NCBI GenBank assembly: GCA_021204375.1
Contig: JAJPZL010000262.1
Span: 1-7,283, forward strand
Reading direction: 5' to 3'
DNA: 7,283 bases
DNA from: Bacteroides sp.
GTDB lineage: Bacteria; Bacteroidota; Bacteroidia; Bacteroidales; Bacteroidaceae
The translations under genes and the position numbers were made by a program. Under the pieces are notes generated by a model. That model did no database searches. It was not told the origin of the DNA and saw only the letters and a list, made by a program, of their open reading frames with translations. This document shows, one piece after another, positions 7,233 to 7,283 of this stretch (positions are counted from its first letter, which is position 1; every line of letters begins with the position of its first letter).

Positions 7233-7246
7233 TGCTGCGGACAGCA
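7233..7246 (-). terminator. small hairpin upstream of the GNAT promoter
   Basis: TGCTG and CAGCA form a 5-bp stem around a 4-nt loop. On the minus strand it is followed by TTCATTTTCTT, so it could be a weak terminator of a gene beyond the right edge. The stem is short. Confidence 0.25.
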
Positions 7247-7251
7247 CACAG

Positions 7252-7280
7252 GAAGAGCCGACCACTGAGGCCGGCTCTTC
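7252..7280. terminator. right-edge hairpin, possible terminator
   Basis: GAAGAGCCG (7252-7260) pairs perfectly with CGGCTCTTC (7272-7280), with up to two extra inner pairs. What follows on the plus strand is cut off at the window edge. On the minus strand no T-tract follows directly. Confidence 0.4.
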
Positions 7281-7283
7281 ACG

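Overview
The window looks like part of a Bacteroidales chromosome (Bacteroides/Parabacteroides/Dysgonomonas-like). Supporting this are a PflB/PflA pair of Bacteroidetes type, a SMUG2-like uracil-DNA glycosylase of a family I know mainly from Bacteroidetes, a pectin-type GH28 lipoprotein, and TAnnTTTG (-7) promoter boxes. Ribosome binding sites are weak. The genus is inference.

Layout, left to right. 1-2193 (+): pyruvate formate-lyase (pflB), cut at its 5' end by the window edge and frameshifted inside an (AT)8 tract. 2194-2321: intergenic hairpin. 2322-about 3062 (+): PFL-activating enzyme (pflA), whose expected ATG reads ACG and whose expected stop is missing, so it runs in frame into the next gene. 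3075-3805 (+): SMUG2-like uracil-DNA glycosylase with a -1 frameshift and an in-frame TAG. 3905-5327 (+): GH28 polygalacturonase-like lipoprotein with two -1 frameshifts and an in-frame TAG. 5343-6302 (+): secreted NodB-type polysaccharide deacetylase with two in-frame TGA codons. 6303-6750: gene-free convergent spacer packed with hairpins, including a 30-bp inverted repeat. 6751-7179 (-): YjaB-like GNAT acetyltransferase with an in-frame TAG. 7180-7283: GNAT promoter and a hairpin at the right edge.

Intact versions would form three units: anaerobic pyruvate cleavage to acetyl-CoA and formate (PflB plus its radical-SAM activase), a repair glycosylase, and an envelope or periplasmic pair that cuts and deacetylates polysaccharide.

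The main result is that all six recognisable genes carry at least one lesion, while catalytic motifs on both sides of each lesion remain readable. There are five in-frame stops, three -1 indels at short runs, one dinucleotide-tract frameshift, one start-codon change and one probable stop loss. This fits either recent, widespread pseudogenisation (for example in a host-restricted symbiont) or a poor consensus sequence. The sequence alone cannot decide between these. I see no CRISPR array, tRNA, rRNA, phage gene or insertion sequence, and no clearly new multi-gene system. The most novel-looking items are the slippage-prone AT tract inside pflB and the paired palindromes at 6523-6672.
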